This document shows positions 11,398 through 22,862 of a DNA stretch of 64,000 bases, one piece after another. A program made the translations under genes and the position numbers. How positions within the stretch are numbered: position 1 is the stretch's first letter; each line of letters starts with the position of its first letter. Under the pieces are notes generated by a model, which saw only the letters and a program-made list of their open reading frames with translations, ran no database searches and was not told the origin of the DNA. The stretch comes from Chiua virens (Eukaryota > Basidiomycota > Agaricomycetes > Boletales > Boletaceae). The stretch lies in contig JAHNUO010000005.1 in NCBI GenBank assembly GCA_019787685.1, positions 1,922,001 to 1,986,000 on the forward strand, given 5' to 3'.

Positions 11398-12314
11398 GCA
11401 AGTTGTTCAAATTCTTGGATGATATTATACTGTTGTCTAAGTTGAACATGGAAAAATTGAGATGCTGAGGATGAGAGGGTGGAAACAGTGCATGTGATTG
11501 GTTGTTATGCACAACAATGGAAATGGTAATCAAGAAATAAAGGGGTAGGTAATTGGAGAGCATAATGACCAAGACAATGGTCATTAGAGCAGCAGAGCAT
11601 AAAGGGATCCCAAGGACAAGGGGAGGGCCAAGGAAAACAAGTGTGTGTCTCCTTTCATCTGCCCCAAGAATTGAGTGCTGATATGGACTTCTAAATGACA
11701 GAGGGTAAATTGGTTGGACAAGGATCAAGGCAAGCTGCCTGAGAATCATGTGGTACCATCAAGGTGCTTCCAAAGATGGTTGCACAAGTGTCCTTTGCTG
11801 TGCAGTTTTGTTGTGAGATCATGGGGACTGAGCTGGACATAGGTTGATGAAGAAGATTCCTGTGCAACACATTTCTGAAAAGGATGAAGACAAAGACAAA
11901 GAAGCAACACTTGCATTGAAATGGCAGGATGTACATGCTACATAAGTATGTCTTTCCATTCATTCTCAATTGTTCTAACACCTGGGATGAACAATCAGGA
12001 CACCTTTATATCTTTGTTGTCAAACAAGTCTTGTGACAGTCCACAATCATTCCAGGCATGTACTTCAGGAAATAGAAATTGACAGAAACAGGGACAGAAT
12101 ATGTAAGATATGAATCCCATGATTGAATACAGTGGGATTAAGTGAGTCAACAAGGGTTGTGTAAGCAGGACCCCATAGCAAACACAAATAAGTAGAACAG
12201 GTCCTTTAAAGGAAGAAGCAAAAGCAAAGAAAAGAGGTTGTGGCAAAAGAAAGAAAATCTAACACAAGCACATTGCAGACCTTGTAGTATTGTTGTAGCA
12301 TTGTGCATAGTAGT
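11398..12314. other. No supported gene; possible 3' flank of the GTPase gene
   Basis: Minus-strand frames at 11387-11749, 11691-11981 and 11995-12246 are rich in hydrophobic residues but lack homology that I recognise or clear splice partners. They may be untranslated or decayed sequence downstream of the GTPase stop at 12315. Confidence 0.35.
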
Positions 12315-15300
12315 TCACTTTCTGATGTTTGTAGCTATAAAATTTTGAAAACATGCTAGAATGATCAAGAAGACTGATAACTTACAAATCAGATTCTGAG
12401 ATATGACACACATGATATGGTGTTTCATTTCCTTATGATCTTCAAAGTCATATTCAGAAATGAGCTTAGAGATTGCTTTCTTGACAGCATTGATTGTGCC
12501 AGAGGATGTGTAACGTTTGTTAGCCACTCTGAGTGGATTCTCAACACCCTGTTGGTGTAGAAAGAAGGAATGTTCTAGAATGATAGCATAACCTACATAT
12601 ATAAATGAGTGTAATCACTGAATGTGATTAAAAACCAACCAATCCCAGAATGAAGTGCTTTGCTCAATAGAGTGCTTTTCTTTGAGAACTGAAATATATC
12701 ATATGAGGTAAAAATAATGATGCAGTCAATGTACTTACAATAGATGTGGAGTGTGGTGCTATAGCTGAAGAATCTACAAGCTGATTTTAATATAAATTAA
12801 GTAAAATGGCAGGATAACAAGAAAAAAAGAATTAACATACTCTTGAAGATGCCAATATCTACAGATTTAATGTTATCATTTGTATGGTAAAATATACAAA
12901 TATTACAAACCTCCTAGGAAAGAATAAGTGAAAATGAGGGGGAAATGAAATAAATTGGCTCATACCTCCTAAATAATTTAAATGGATAAAAAAGAAAGTG
13001 TTATAATTTTTCAGGTTCTTAAGTGTGAATATGAAAGCTCACATCCTAAGTGCAGAAATATTAGTATCCTTAGGAAATAAAGTCAATGAATGATTGCCTA
13101 CAAACTATGAATAAGAGGACAAGGGCAAGACAGAGGGGCATGCATCAGCATCCTTCTGAAACCCCATTCACAATCAGAGCACTTACTAGCTATGAATGAG
13201 AGGACAAGGGCAAGACAGAGGGGCATGCATCAGCATCCTTCTGAAACCCCATTCACAGTCAGAGCACTTACTCCCTATGAATGAGAGGACAAGGGCAAGA
13301 CAGAGGGGCATGCATCAGCATCCTTCTGAAACCCCATTCACAATCAGAGCACTTACTCCCTATGAATGAGAAGACAAGGGCAAGACAGAGGGGCATGCAT
13401 CAGCATCCTTCTGAAACCCCATTCACAGTCAGAACACTTACATACTATGAATGAGAGGACAAGGGCAAGACAGAGGGGCATGCATCAGCATCCTTCTGAA
13501 ACCCCATTCACAGTCAGAGCACTTACTCCCTATGAATGAGAGGACAAGGGCAAGACAGAGGGGCATGCATCAGCATCCTTCTGAAACCCCATTCACAATC
13601 AGAGCACTTACTTCCTATGAATGAGAGGACAAGGGCAAGACAGAGGGGCATGCATTAGCATCCTTCTGAAACCCCATTCACAATCAGAGCACTTACTCCC
13701 TATGAATGAGAGGACAAGGGCAAGACAGAGGGGCATGCATCAGCATCCTTCTGAAACCCCATTCACAGTCAGAACACTTACATACTATGAATGAGAGGAC
13801 AAGGGCAAGACAGAGGGGCATGCATCAGCATCCTTCTGAAACCCCATTCACAGTCAGAGCACTTACTCCCTATGAATGAGAGGACAAGGGCAAGACAGAG
13901 GGGCATGCATCAGCATCCTTCTGAAACCCCATTCACAATCAGAGCACTTACTTCCTATGAATGAGAGGACAAGGGCAAGACAGAGGGGCATGCATTAGCA
14001 TCCTTCTGAAACCCCATTCACAATCAGAGCACTTACTCCCTATGAATGAGAGGACAAGGGCAAGACAGAGGGGCATGCATCAGCATCCTTCTGAAACCCC
14101 ATTCACAATCAGAGCACTTACTGGCTATGAATGAGAGGACAAGGGCAAGACAGAGGGGCATGCATCAGCATCCTTCTGAAGCCCCATTCACAATCAGAGC
14201 ACTTACATACTATGAATGAGAGGACAAGGGCAAGACAGAGGGGCATGCATCAGCATCCTTCTGAAACCCCACTCACAATCAGAGCACTTACAAGCTATGA
14301 ATGAGAGGACAAGGGCAAGACAGAGGGGCATGCATCAGCATCCTTCTGAAGCCCCACTCACAATCAGAACACTTACATACTATGAATGAGAGGACAAGGG
14401 CAAGACAGAGGGGCATGCATCAGCATTCTTCTGAAACCCCATTCACAATCAGAGCACTTACTTCCTATGAATGAGAGGACAAGGACAAGACAGAGGGGCA
14501 TGCATTAGCATCCTTCTGAAGCCCCATTCACAATCAGAGCACTTACATACTATGAATGAGAGGACAAGGGCAAGACAGAGGGGCATGCATCAGCATCCTT
14601 CTGAAACCCCATTCACAATCAGAGCACTTACTTCCTATGAATGAGAGGACAAGGGCAAGACAGAGGGGCATGCATCAGCATCCTTCTGAAACCCCATTCA
14701 CAATCAGAGCACTTACATACTATGAATGAGAGGACAAGGGCAAGACAGAGGGGCATGCATCAGCATCCTTCTGAAACCCCATTCACAATCAGAACACTTG
14801 CATACTATGAATGAGAGGACAAGGACAAGACAGAGGGGCATGCATCAGCATCCTTCTGAAACCCCATTCACAGTCAGAGCACTTACTTCCTATGAATGAG
14901 AGGACAAGGACAAGACAGAGGGGCATGCATCAGCATCCTTCTGAAACCCCATTCACAGTCAGAGCACTTACTCCCTATGAATGAGAGGACAAGGGCAAGA
15001 CAGAGGGGCATGCATCAGCATCCTTCTGAAACCCCATTCACAATCAGAGCACTTACATACTATGAATGAGAGGACAAGGGCAAGACAGAGGGGCATGCAT
15101 CAGCATCCTTCTGAAACCCCATTCACAATCAGAGCACTTACTTCCTATGAATGAGAGGACAAGGGCAAGACAGAGGGGCATGCATCAGCATCCTTCTGAA
15201 ACCCCATTCACAATCAGAGCACTTACTCGCTATGAATGAGAGGACAAGGGCAAGACAGAGGGGCATGCATCAGCATCCTTCTGAAGCCCCATTCACAATC

Positions 15301-17832
15301 AGAACACTTACATACTATGAATGAGAGGACAAGGGCAAGACAGAGGGGCATGCATCAGCATCCTTCTGAAGCCCCATTCACAATCAGAACACTTACATAC
15401 TATGAATGAGAGGACAAGGGCAAGACAGAGGGGCATGCATCAGCATCCTTCTGAAACCCCATTCACAATCAGAGCACTTACTGGCTATGAATGAGAGGAC
15501 AAGGGCAAGACAGAGGGGCATGCATCAGCATCCTTCTGAAACCCCATTCACAATCAGAACACTTACATACTATGAATGAGAGGACAAGGGCAAGACAGAG
15601 GGGCATGCATCAGCATTCTTCTGAAACCCCATTCACAATCAGAGCACTTACTTCCTATGAATGAGAGGACAAGGGCAAGACAGAGGGGCATGCATCAGCA
15701 TCCTTCTGAAGCCCCATTCACAATCAGAGCACTTACATACTATGAATGAGAGAACAAGGGCAAGACAGAGGGGCATGCATCAGCATCCTTCTGAAGCCCC
15801 ATTCACAATCAAAGCACTTACATACTATGAATGAGAGGACAAGGGCAAGACAGAGGGGCATGCATCAGCATCCTTCTGAAACCCCATTCACAATCAGAGC
15901 ACTTACTGGCTATGAATGAGAGGACAAGGGCAAGACAGAGGGGCATGCATCAGCATCCTTCTGAAACCCCATTCACAATCAGAACACTTACATACTATGA
16001 ATGAGAGGACAAGGGCAAGACAGAGGGGCATGCATCAGCATCCTTCTGAAACCCCATTCACAATCAGAGCACTTACTTCCTATGAATGAGAGGACAAGGG
16101 CAAGACAGAGGGGCATGCATCAGCATCCTTCTGAAGCCCCATTCACAATCAGAGCACTTACATACTATGAATGAGAGGACAAGGGCAAGACAGAGGGGCA
16201 TGCATCAGCATCCTTCTGAAACCCCATTCACAATCAGAGCACTTACATACTATGAATGAGAGGACAAGGGCAAGACAGAGGGGCATGCATCAGCATCCTT
16301 CTGAAACCCCATTCACAATCAGAGCACTTACTCCCTATGAATGAGAGGACAAGGGCAAGACAGAGGGACATGCATCAGCACCCTTCTGAAACCCCATTCA
16401 CAATCAAGGTACTTACTTTCTATAAATGCAAAGACATGAATCAGATCTTGTTACCATGACTATTAACTTGTAGTACATATAAGCTTGCTTACCTCAACAT
16501 GTGGAAACCATGATGCAATTCTTGTCCACATGGACTGCTGTTCAACACTAGTCAGTGACTCATTCAACTTGTGTTTATGCTCTATGAGAGGTATCAAAAT
16601 CCTATAAGATATGTTAACAGATACATGCTCAAAAGGATGTACGCTTTATCTAATTACCTTTCCATGGCAAACTCAATGCAGAGCATGATATTTGTGTGTT
16701 GTGCGGTCACAAGTAGCATTTGCAGGGCTTCTCCGTCTAGGGCCCTCATAGTCATTTCAATGAGAAGTTTACACCCCTCATCAGACCTGTCCAAGTCTTT
16801 ATGTATGACATCAGTTTACATGTCATGTAAAAGGAAAGTTTGTATATACATACCCCTTAACTCCACCTTTGCTGTTGGTTTATACTTCATGCTCTTTACC
16901 TTTCCCCATACAGGATTATTCTTTAACATGCTGTCAGCATTTTGCTGTCCCCTCACAAGTCTTTCCTCTCGGGGTAACTTTTGCTCCTCCAGTGTTAAGG
17001 CTGCAAGGCCTTGCAGCAGAAGTGCATCACATTTTGTGAGCACAAGTACAACAGGCACTGCAAACAAACATGAAAAAATGAACAAGTTGTCATTACAGTT
17101 GAGGAATGTTTACCATTTCCTGTGTCACACTCATCGAAAAACTTTTCCTCGGCAGCCAAGACTGCCCGGTGGTATTGATCCATAGGAATACAGTACCTAT
17201 TCGATAACATGTCATTGTTGGTACGTGCTGCTGTTTCTGGTTACGATTACCATATGGCATGGATACGCTTCTTCAGGAATGTTGTATTCGCGCGGTCCGA
17301 AACAAAGTCCTTCATTTCCTCGAATTCTTCTATACTTCCAGCTTCGAAGCCCTGCGAGTCGTGAAAGATGAAATTCGGGTTGCTTCGAAAGACCAATTCA
17401 TTCTCGATATTATGAATTCCGCGCTAGAGATGTGTTAGTTGAATGTTACCGATAACGAGGTCACAGTCACGGAACTGTGCCTGTGGAACTTACATCCGTG
17501 GTTCCCTCGATCTGTGCTAGATCGACCTGATCGCAGACCATTAGTGTCCCGTGTCCACGTCTCATGAGGAATTGGCATACCTTCTTTCCACTTCCATCGT
17601 AGACCTCTGGATCTTCTGTAGAGTTACAGATCTGCTTGAGTATCGTAGTTTTCCCAGCGTTGGCACGGCCAATGATAAGGATTCTGAAACGTCCGAATTT
17701 CTCTCTGAGGTTGTCGATCTGTATGGTAGTAGATTCTGCGGGAACGCCACCGGAGGATCCTCCAAGCGCTTCTCCAGGGACGTCTGCGGGAGCTTTGGAG
17801 CGAAAGAATGGGAGGCGAGTGAGCATTTTCAT
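12315..17832 (-). CDS. P-loop GTPase domain protein with a tandem micro-exon region
   Basis: Reconstructed exons on the minus strand: 17832-17581, 17526-17494, 17423-17251, 17196-17114, 17057-16854, 16796-16658, 16601-16493, forty 3-nt exons (16419 to 13102), GAT 13045-13043, GAG 12968-12966, GAG 12913-12911, 12858-12841, 12780-12739, 12688-12640, 12592-12386, 12334-12315. Every junction is GT-AG (one GC-AG) and the frame stays open for about 390 codons. Residues 55-63 are the P-loop GRANAGKTT, D117-S-Q-G is the G3 motif, and T188-K-C-D is G4, so it should bind and hydrolyse GTP. A helical C-terminal part follows. It resembles the G-domain proteins expanded in mushrooms, of unknown role. The first seven exons end exactly in phase 0 before the repeat array. 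Weak points: the use of the micro-exons and the exact 3' end. Confidence 0.82.
13102..16419 (-). repeat. 39 x 85-bp array: 82-nt intron plus single-codon exon per unit
   Basis: The period is exactly 85 bp across 39 units with no indel (13102 + 39 x 85 = 16417). Read on the gene strand, each unit starts GTAAGTGCTCTGATTGTGAA, ends in a pyrimidine-rich tract and CTCATTCATAG, and is followed by 3 nt before the next GTAAGT. Those triplets vary: TAT 16, GAA 8, GGA 8, CCA 3, and CTA, CTT, CGA, TTT, AAA once each. No stop codon occurs among the 40. The intron body changes only at a few scattered positions. One unit has a GC donor (14800-14801). CTGAT inside each unit fits a CTRAY branch site. The array may alternatively be an inert minisatellite inside one long intron (16492-12859). 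Confidence 0.95.
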
Positions 17833-18952
17833 CGTTGTTCGTTCGATGTCGACTGCCAGTGATAATATGAGTCAAGGTACCCGCGTCAACAACCCACAAC
17901 AAGTTGAACAACCGACTCTGCATAGAAACCGGCCCTGAACCATTGATACCTAAAGGCCACAGTACAGAGTAGTTCATACTCAGGTACAAACCGACTTATA
18001 CCTATGACAATCGCGACTGGCACTCAGCATAAGCATCATGTCACCAAGGTCTCCATCGTTCTCCATATTGATATTGCCAGAGCTACAATCCTAATTTACT
18101 ATTTACGGTACCTTCTTCCCACACGGCACGACGTTTACACACACTCTTCGCAGTCGCGCACCTCAGTCGTTTACCATCACGATTTTCTGCTCATCCTCTT
18201 TACTCCAAACCTCTGCGAGCAGATCAGTGCTGTAAGAGTTTCAATACCAAGTCAACGGTGAACTTGTGCAAGACAGCGATGAGCCAGCCAGTCCGGACCC
18301 AACGCGCGGACAAGATCGTGTTGATGCACAATTGCCAACAGCCAAAGTGGATTCCCGATCCTGCTCGTATTCGAGAGGGTCAATATTGACCTCGTCAATG
18401 GCCGTGGCTTTGATATCCGATAGTCGAGATCACTGGCAGAGGCTGATACCCCAAGCCTTTGAGCGGGTGATTTCATTGATGCTTCAAATTCGAGTGCATT
18501 CGTGTCTAGATGAGACAATCAGCGCCGAAGGATACATCTACAATGTAGTTAGCGCTTCCGCACAAAGACTGGACACTGGCAGTATGCAAACCTAGATTAG
18601 AAAAGAACAATGACTGCGTTGAGGTGAACGGAAGGACAGATGAAAATGGGTCCAAGTCCAATGCGGATGTGGATCGCTCAATATTCAATTCACGACACGG
18701 TAACGAATGAGATGATTATATGCATGTTGCGTCGTCGCGTCAACGAAGAGATGACAGGATATATGTACAGGATGGTAGCAGATTATACGTAATGACCAGA
18801 TTTTCCGGAAGTGTCCTATGACTCCCTAGATGTGTGTGAATAGCGTATACAAACGAAGGACGAACGAAAAAAGCAAGGCAAGGAACGAAAGCAAGCCGCA
18901 GCGACATGGATCAAAGAACACTGAAAAGAAACGAAACGAACAGGACGTGCAC
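17833..18952. other. Upstream region of the GTPase gene; no supported gene
   Basis: Short minus-strand frames at 18506-18688 and 18252-18518 read like protein in places (e.g. NIERSTSALDLDPFSS), but I could not join them into a gene. The first 200 bp should hold the GTPase promoter; no TATA box is obvious. Confidence 0.4.
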
Positions 18953-20139
18953 TCACGGCACCTCCGACACCTCGATGTGCGGCGACCTGATCAACATCAC
19001 CTCCCCATCGCGCCACCGCCCACTCATCCGCACCGCTTTCCGCGACTTCGACGGCGACGACGGCTGTTTACTCCCCGTCGACCGTCCACTCCCCGTCGTC
19101 GCCTGCGACAACCGTCTCAGTATCACCGAACTCGCACGGCTCACGACCGACCGACGCGGTGTCCCCACCGGCAGCGGGGTCCTCGTCTCCGTCGTCGTCG
19201 TCAAACACGCCCCCGCCGAGCCGGGTCGTGTCCCGCCGTTCCCGTTCACCACACTCCCGCTCCCCGTCGACGATGTCACGCTCTCGCCCCTGAAATGCGC
19301 CGCGTCCATCGGCAATGATACGGGCGAATGGTCATTGTCATTGTCAATCGTCGACGTGGGCGAGGCCGGGCCTGCGCCGAGACTCGATGTCCCGGAGCCG
19401 GAGCCATCGATGGGCGAGCCGGCGTCGGAGCCGCGTCGGCGCCTTTGAGGCTCATCACGAGGTTGGAGCGGCGGGTTCTGCGGGGTGTGCGTGTCATGAG
19501 AGAGGAGAATATTTGGAGGGAGTGAGTGCGGTCGAGGCCATTTAGACGGGTGCTGTTGCCGCCGTCTGTTTCGAGCCAGATGGATGGGACGCGCGTGGGT
19601 GGGAGGCCGGCTGAATGCGGTGGGGTGAGGAGGCCGAGCGTTGGTTGAGGTCCAGAGTCTGGAAGGAGGTCAGTATGTGTGTGTAAAAGAGACGAAACGA
19701 TACGGACATTGTGGCGGGTTGGGTGTTCGAGGACAGTCCTGAGTAATGATGCTTTCCATGTCCAAAAAAGAGAGATCTGGGGCATCGTGATGGGGGAGTG
19801 CAGGGATAGGTGGTGCGTCGATCGGCGAATATGCAGATGCTGCCGCACGCACGGCCTTGGGCAGCCGTAGGCTCGCATACGCGCGAGGCGTGACTGGGTC
19901 CGCCGCGTGTCGAGCGTCGACTCCTGGTCGACTTGAAAGACCGAACCGACTTGGTGTCCGACTCGTCGACGGCCTTGGGAGGACTGCCTTGGGAGGTCAC
20001 GAGTGTCGCCTTGGAAGCCACAGCAGTGGCAGTGACACCGAGTACGACCCCGATGAGTCGGTGTTGATGGTGATGGTGACATCGCCGAGTGTACCTGTTT
20101 CATCCACGTCAAGTTTTGGGTATCTATTATATTAAGCAC
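18953..20139 (-). pseudogene. Ser/Arg/Pro-rich membrane-like protein, frame broken or misassembled
   Basis: Minus-strand reading in successive frames gives one plausible protein: a hydrophobic segment LIGVVLGVTATAVAS (about 20045-20000), a basic-Ser tail (SDTKSVRSFKSTRSRRSTR), a Pro/Ala part (SAYSPIDAPPIPALP), then Ser/Thr/Gly-rich sequence (ESVTSSTGSGSVVNGNG, SSVILRRLSQATTGSGRS) ending at the stop at 18953. Frames change at least twice where no normal GT-AG intron fits, for instance in the GC-rich run near 19880. Either the gene is decaying or the assembly has small indels. The layout suggests a single-pass membrane protein with a disordered cytoplasmic tail. Family unknown. Confidence 0.4.
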
Positions 20140-20490
20140 CGCAGCTTGCCGGGTGGCTTATGATCGGTCGCTCGCCGCACTACTTTCGGTGAGGAGCGAT
20201 CGCTCATCGATCATCGATCCTCCTGTGGCGCGCTCTCTTTCGCCGTCCCTCCTTGCTCTTCGTCGCGTCGCTCCCCTGCAATCGAAACGTTTGTAATTTG
20301 TTGCGTCGCTGCAACTGTCTTTCCCTCTGGTCCGTTGTTCTTCCATCGTCTGTCGTCCGCACAGCGCCGCAACGGTCTCGCGCTCCTCTGCGTCGTCAGT
20401 CGATCGTGTGGAGCGCCGCTCTGTCAGGGCTCTCCCACAGCTCTTCCTTTGCATTGTCTGTTCTCGCTTTCCTTCTTCTCTTCGCTTCAG

Positions 20491-20685
20491 ATGGCCTCTG
20501 TTTGTAACATTCACAGAATCCTCAGCGTTCAGGGAGGACAGGCCTATCAGTACACTGAATCAAAATCGTTTTGGAAGCACGAAGGTTTTATTCCTTTGCT
20601 CTCCGAGTCCGGCACTGATCACGACGTGGAACTTTACATGTTTGGAAGGAATGGAGCATTACGTTCAGCAGATGCCAGGGTTTGA
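20491..20685 (+). CDS. Possible first exon or small hypothetical protein
   Basis: An ATG directly follows a pyrimidine-rich CTTCTTCTCTTCGCTTCAG, and 64 codons follow (MASVCNIHRILSVQGGQAY...), rich in charged residues (WKHEGFIPLLSES, DHDVELYMFGRNG). Composition is protein-like. It ends at TGA at 20683-20685. I see neither a recognisable family nor clear downstream exons; the DUF6533 remnant begins 200 bp later but looks unrelated. Confidence 0.3.
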   Translation: MASVCNIHRILSVQGGQAYQYTESKSFWKHEGFIPLLSESGTDHDVELYMFGRNGALRSADARV

Positions 20686-20886
20686 CTTTCAACACGCGTC
20701 GAACCATTGCACCTTCAAATGAAACTAAATCTACGACTAACACAGTGTGCCATCATCTCCTTCTATAGTCTGCATGTATCTATCTATGCCAGTGCAATCA
20801 TGATGCCACCGTCCGAAGGTTATGCTTGTATAATGTAAGCCCGCTCTCGAAGCTTCCCTTATCATTCCATTCACTGGTACCTCAAG

Positions 20887-21869
20887 GTCGAATATTGAGC
20901 GTTTTCCAGCTTTGGGTATACATTTTTTTTTGTCAGTGTAGCTGATTGTGAGTGGAATTGTACCTCAGAATCGTAATTGATGACAGCGATTACAGTTGTA
21001 ATGATTCTGCACATATGGGCAATGTACAATCGATCAAGGACGATCTTCGTCATACTTATTACAGTTTTTTCCATCGAGACCATCTCTATGGTGGTAGCTT
21101 TCGCCATCTACAGCGACCCAAAGCACGTACAATGTATGTACTAGATACTGGCTCAACATGTGTACGATAAGCTGACCAATGATCAGCGTTTACGATCCAA
21201 GCTCTGGAATATTTCTTTTGCGATGGGGACTTCACACCACACGTCTTTGGGGAAGTGTCAGATAGCTTGCAATTGACTCTTGCCATGATGTTGTGCATTC
21301 TTGCAGTCGTCCAGTTCGTCAGGCACTCACTTCAAGTATACGACGTGCCACACCATCGGCGGCAACCCCGGGTCAACCAATACATCGGATTGTTCGTCCA
21401 GCAGAGCATTGCTTATTTCTTCGCGTACATCCCTGTCGTCACCATTTCCCAATTCTTTTTCTCTGCTGTCAATTTAATCTTGTTAGGAAACTGATTCCTG
21501 ATGAAACTAATCATCGGTTTTCCCTTTACAGCATCTTCTTGCTGACACTCATCAGTCTACTGTGGTTCGCTGGAATTAGGACATACGCTGGTTGGCAGCA
21601 CATATTAACGTCTGTCTTGAATACCGTGCCCTCGATCACTCTACCCCCTCGATTTATCATCAGCGTACGGGAGATGTATGCCCACGACGTACAAGGCAGA
21701 TGTGGGACTGGGATTGACACAGGATTTGGTTTGTCCACGATATCCAGAACTGACATTGCCGGAGGACCACTGGTGTTCGCCCCTGGTGCGCAGAGCGATG
21801 TCAGAGAATGTTGAGGTGGATGATGCTCAGAAGGAGGAGAGGGGAGACATTGAGTTGGTGCCGGTCTGA
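20887..21869 (+). pseudogene. DUF6533-type 7TM protein, copy A, 5'-truncated and frameshifted
   Basis: Exons matching copies B (31704) and C (43553) can be placed: a short exon ending ...VSVADF at the GTGAGT donor near 20948, then VMILHIWAMYNRSRTIF, then a long membrane exon (LAMMLCILAVVQFVRHSL), then FLLTLISLLWF after the last intron. It ends with the family signature LPPRFIISVRE and GRCGTGIDTGFGLST. A T9 run at 20929 shifts the frame before the first donor, and the C-terminal tail of B is found one frame over (MSENVEVDDAQ). The N-terminal exons are missing or full of stops. Probably inactive, unless these are assembly errors. Confidence 0.7.
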
Positions 21870-22301
21870 GTCAGCTCTGAGTCGTGGATGGACGTTATTT
21901 AAGTATCTATAATCCAGAAAACCTACAATGCCGTGTAGTACGTCGTGTATGAATGTTGTGGCTCCAACCGTAGAGGTCGGCCTTGGACTTGTAGATCATA
22001 TCTGGAACTCCACAGTTCACCTTATCCCCAGCTTTCCTGAACCCTTGTCATCTCCCAGTATCTGCCGGCGGGTCATAGGGTAAAACCATCCTACAGCTAT
22101 CCCAAGAGTAAAATCAAAACAAATGTCATTCCAGCCTGAGTGACAATATAGTCGTAGCAAATATATAACCACTATTACGAGTCAAGCATAAATAACCATA
22201 ACCACGTCTTCCAGAGAAAATGTAAATAGCCTCGAGCGATTTCCTTAGCCGAAAGCACCAAACCATAAACGGGATAATGTGTTTTGCACGGAGGCATAAA
22301 C
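21870..22301. other. Intergenic, nothing recognised
   Basis: Lies between the DUF6533 remnant and the 3' end of the proline-rich gene. No reading frame, RNA gene or repeat is supported. Confidence 0.5.
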
Positions 22302-22850
22302 CTACGCACGTCCCAGGATTGATTGTCCCAGATTAATTCTAGTTTTGGGATCCATAAGCTTACATTTCGCGAAATGAGCTGCATGATCACTTACGACGCT
22401 AGTGTCTGTGTCCGATTGGAGGGGACGCGGACGCGGAGGGGGAGAGGGAGGGGGGAGAGGGAGACGCGGAAGGGGACGCGGAGGGGGGGGAGGGGGAGGG
22501 GGAGGGGGAAAGGGAGGGGGGGGAGGAGGACGCGGAAGGGGACGCGGAGGGGGACGCACGTCGACATCGGTCTTCCTGTCGTCGGCCGCATCAACGTCAT
22601 ACATCCCAGAGGCCAGGACGCCATCTGCCCCGGTGTCATCAATCCCAATGTCATCGAACGCGTTGTCATCGGCTTCGTCGTCATCGACCAACCCGGTAGC
22701 ATGGGGATGTGAAACCGAGGCCAGGCTGCCACTGTCATCAACCCCACTACTATTTATAACGCTCTTGGTCGACCCAGGAGCCTGGGGGGGCGGGATCGAC
22801 AATGCATTAGAAAAGAAGAGTGAAAGCACGACTAAAGGGATGAGTAACAT
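22302..22850 (-). CDS. Secreted proline-rich protein
   Basis: An ATG at 22850 opens a 182-codon frame. Residues 1-20 (MLLIPLVVLSLFFSNALS) form a typical signal peptide with cleavage expected near Ala-Leu-Ser. An acidic region follows (LVDDDEADDNAFDD), then about 50 residues of nearly pure Pro with Arg, Leu or Phe spacers (PRPLPRPPPPPPFPP), then a short basic tail. This suggests an extracellular or wall-associated polyproline protein; no enzyme domain is seen. A perfect donor GTAAGTGATC near 22398 may start an intron, so the last 30 codons are uncertain. The plus strand here is a long G-run (22435-22560). Confidence 0.65.
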   Translation of the reverse strand: MLLIPLVVLSLFFSNALSIPPPQAPGSTKSVINSSGVDDSGSLASVSHPHATGLVDDDEADDNAFDDIGIDDTGADGVLASGMYDVDAADDRKTDVDVRPPPRPLPRPPPPPPFPPPPPPPPPPRPLPRLPLPPPSPPPRPRPLQSDTDTSVVSDHAAHFAKCKLMDPKTRINLGQSILGRA

Positions 22851-22862
22851 CTTGAATGTCAC

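Noticed and set aside
13102..16419. CRISPR-like regular array
   Set aside because: The constant part is 82 bp and the variable part only 3 bp, in a eukaryotic intron context with splice signals; no spacers and no cas genes.
16256..16459. Plus-strand ORF within the 85-bp array
   Set aside because: It only reads the repeat antisense to the host gene; the 85-bp period is not a multiple of 3, so no such frame persists in the array.
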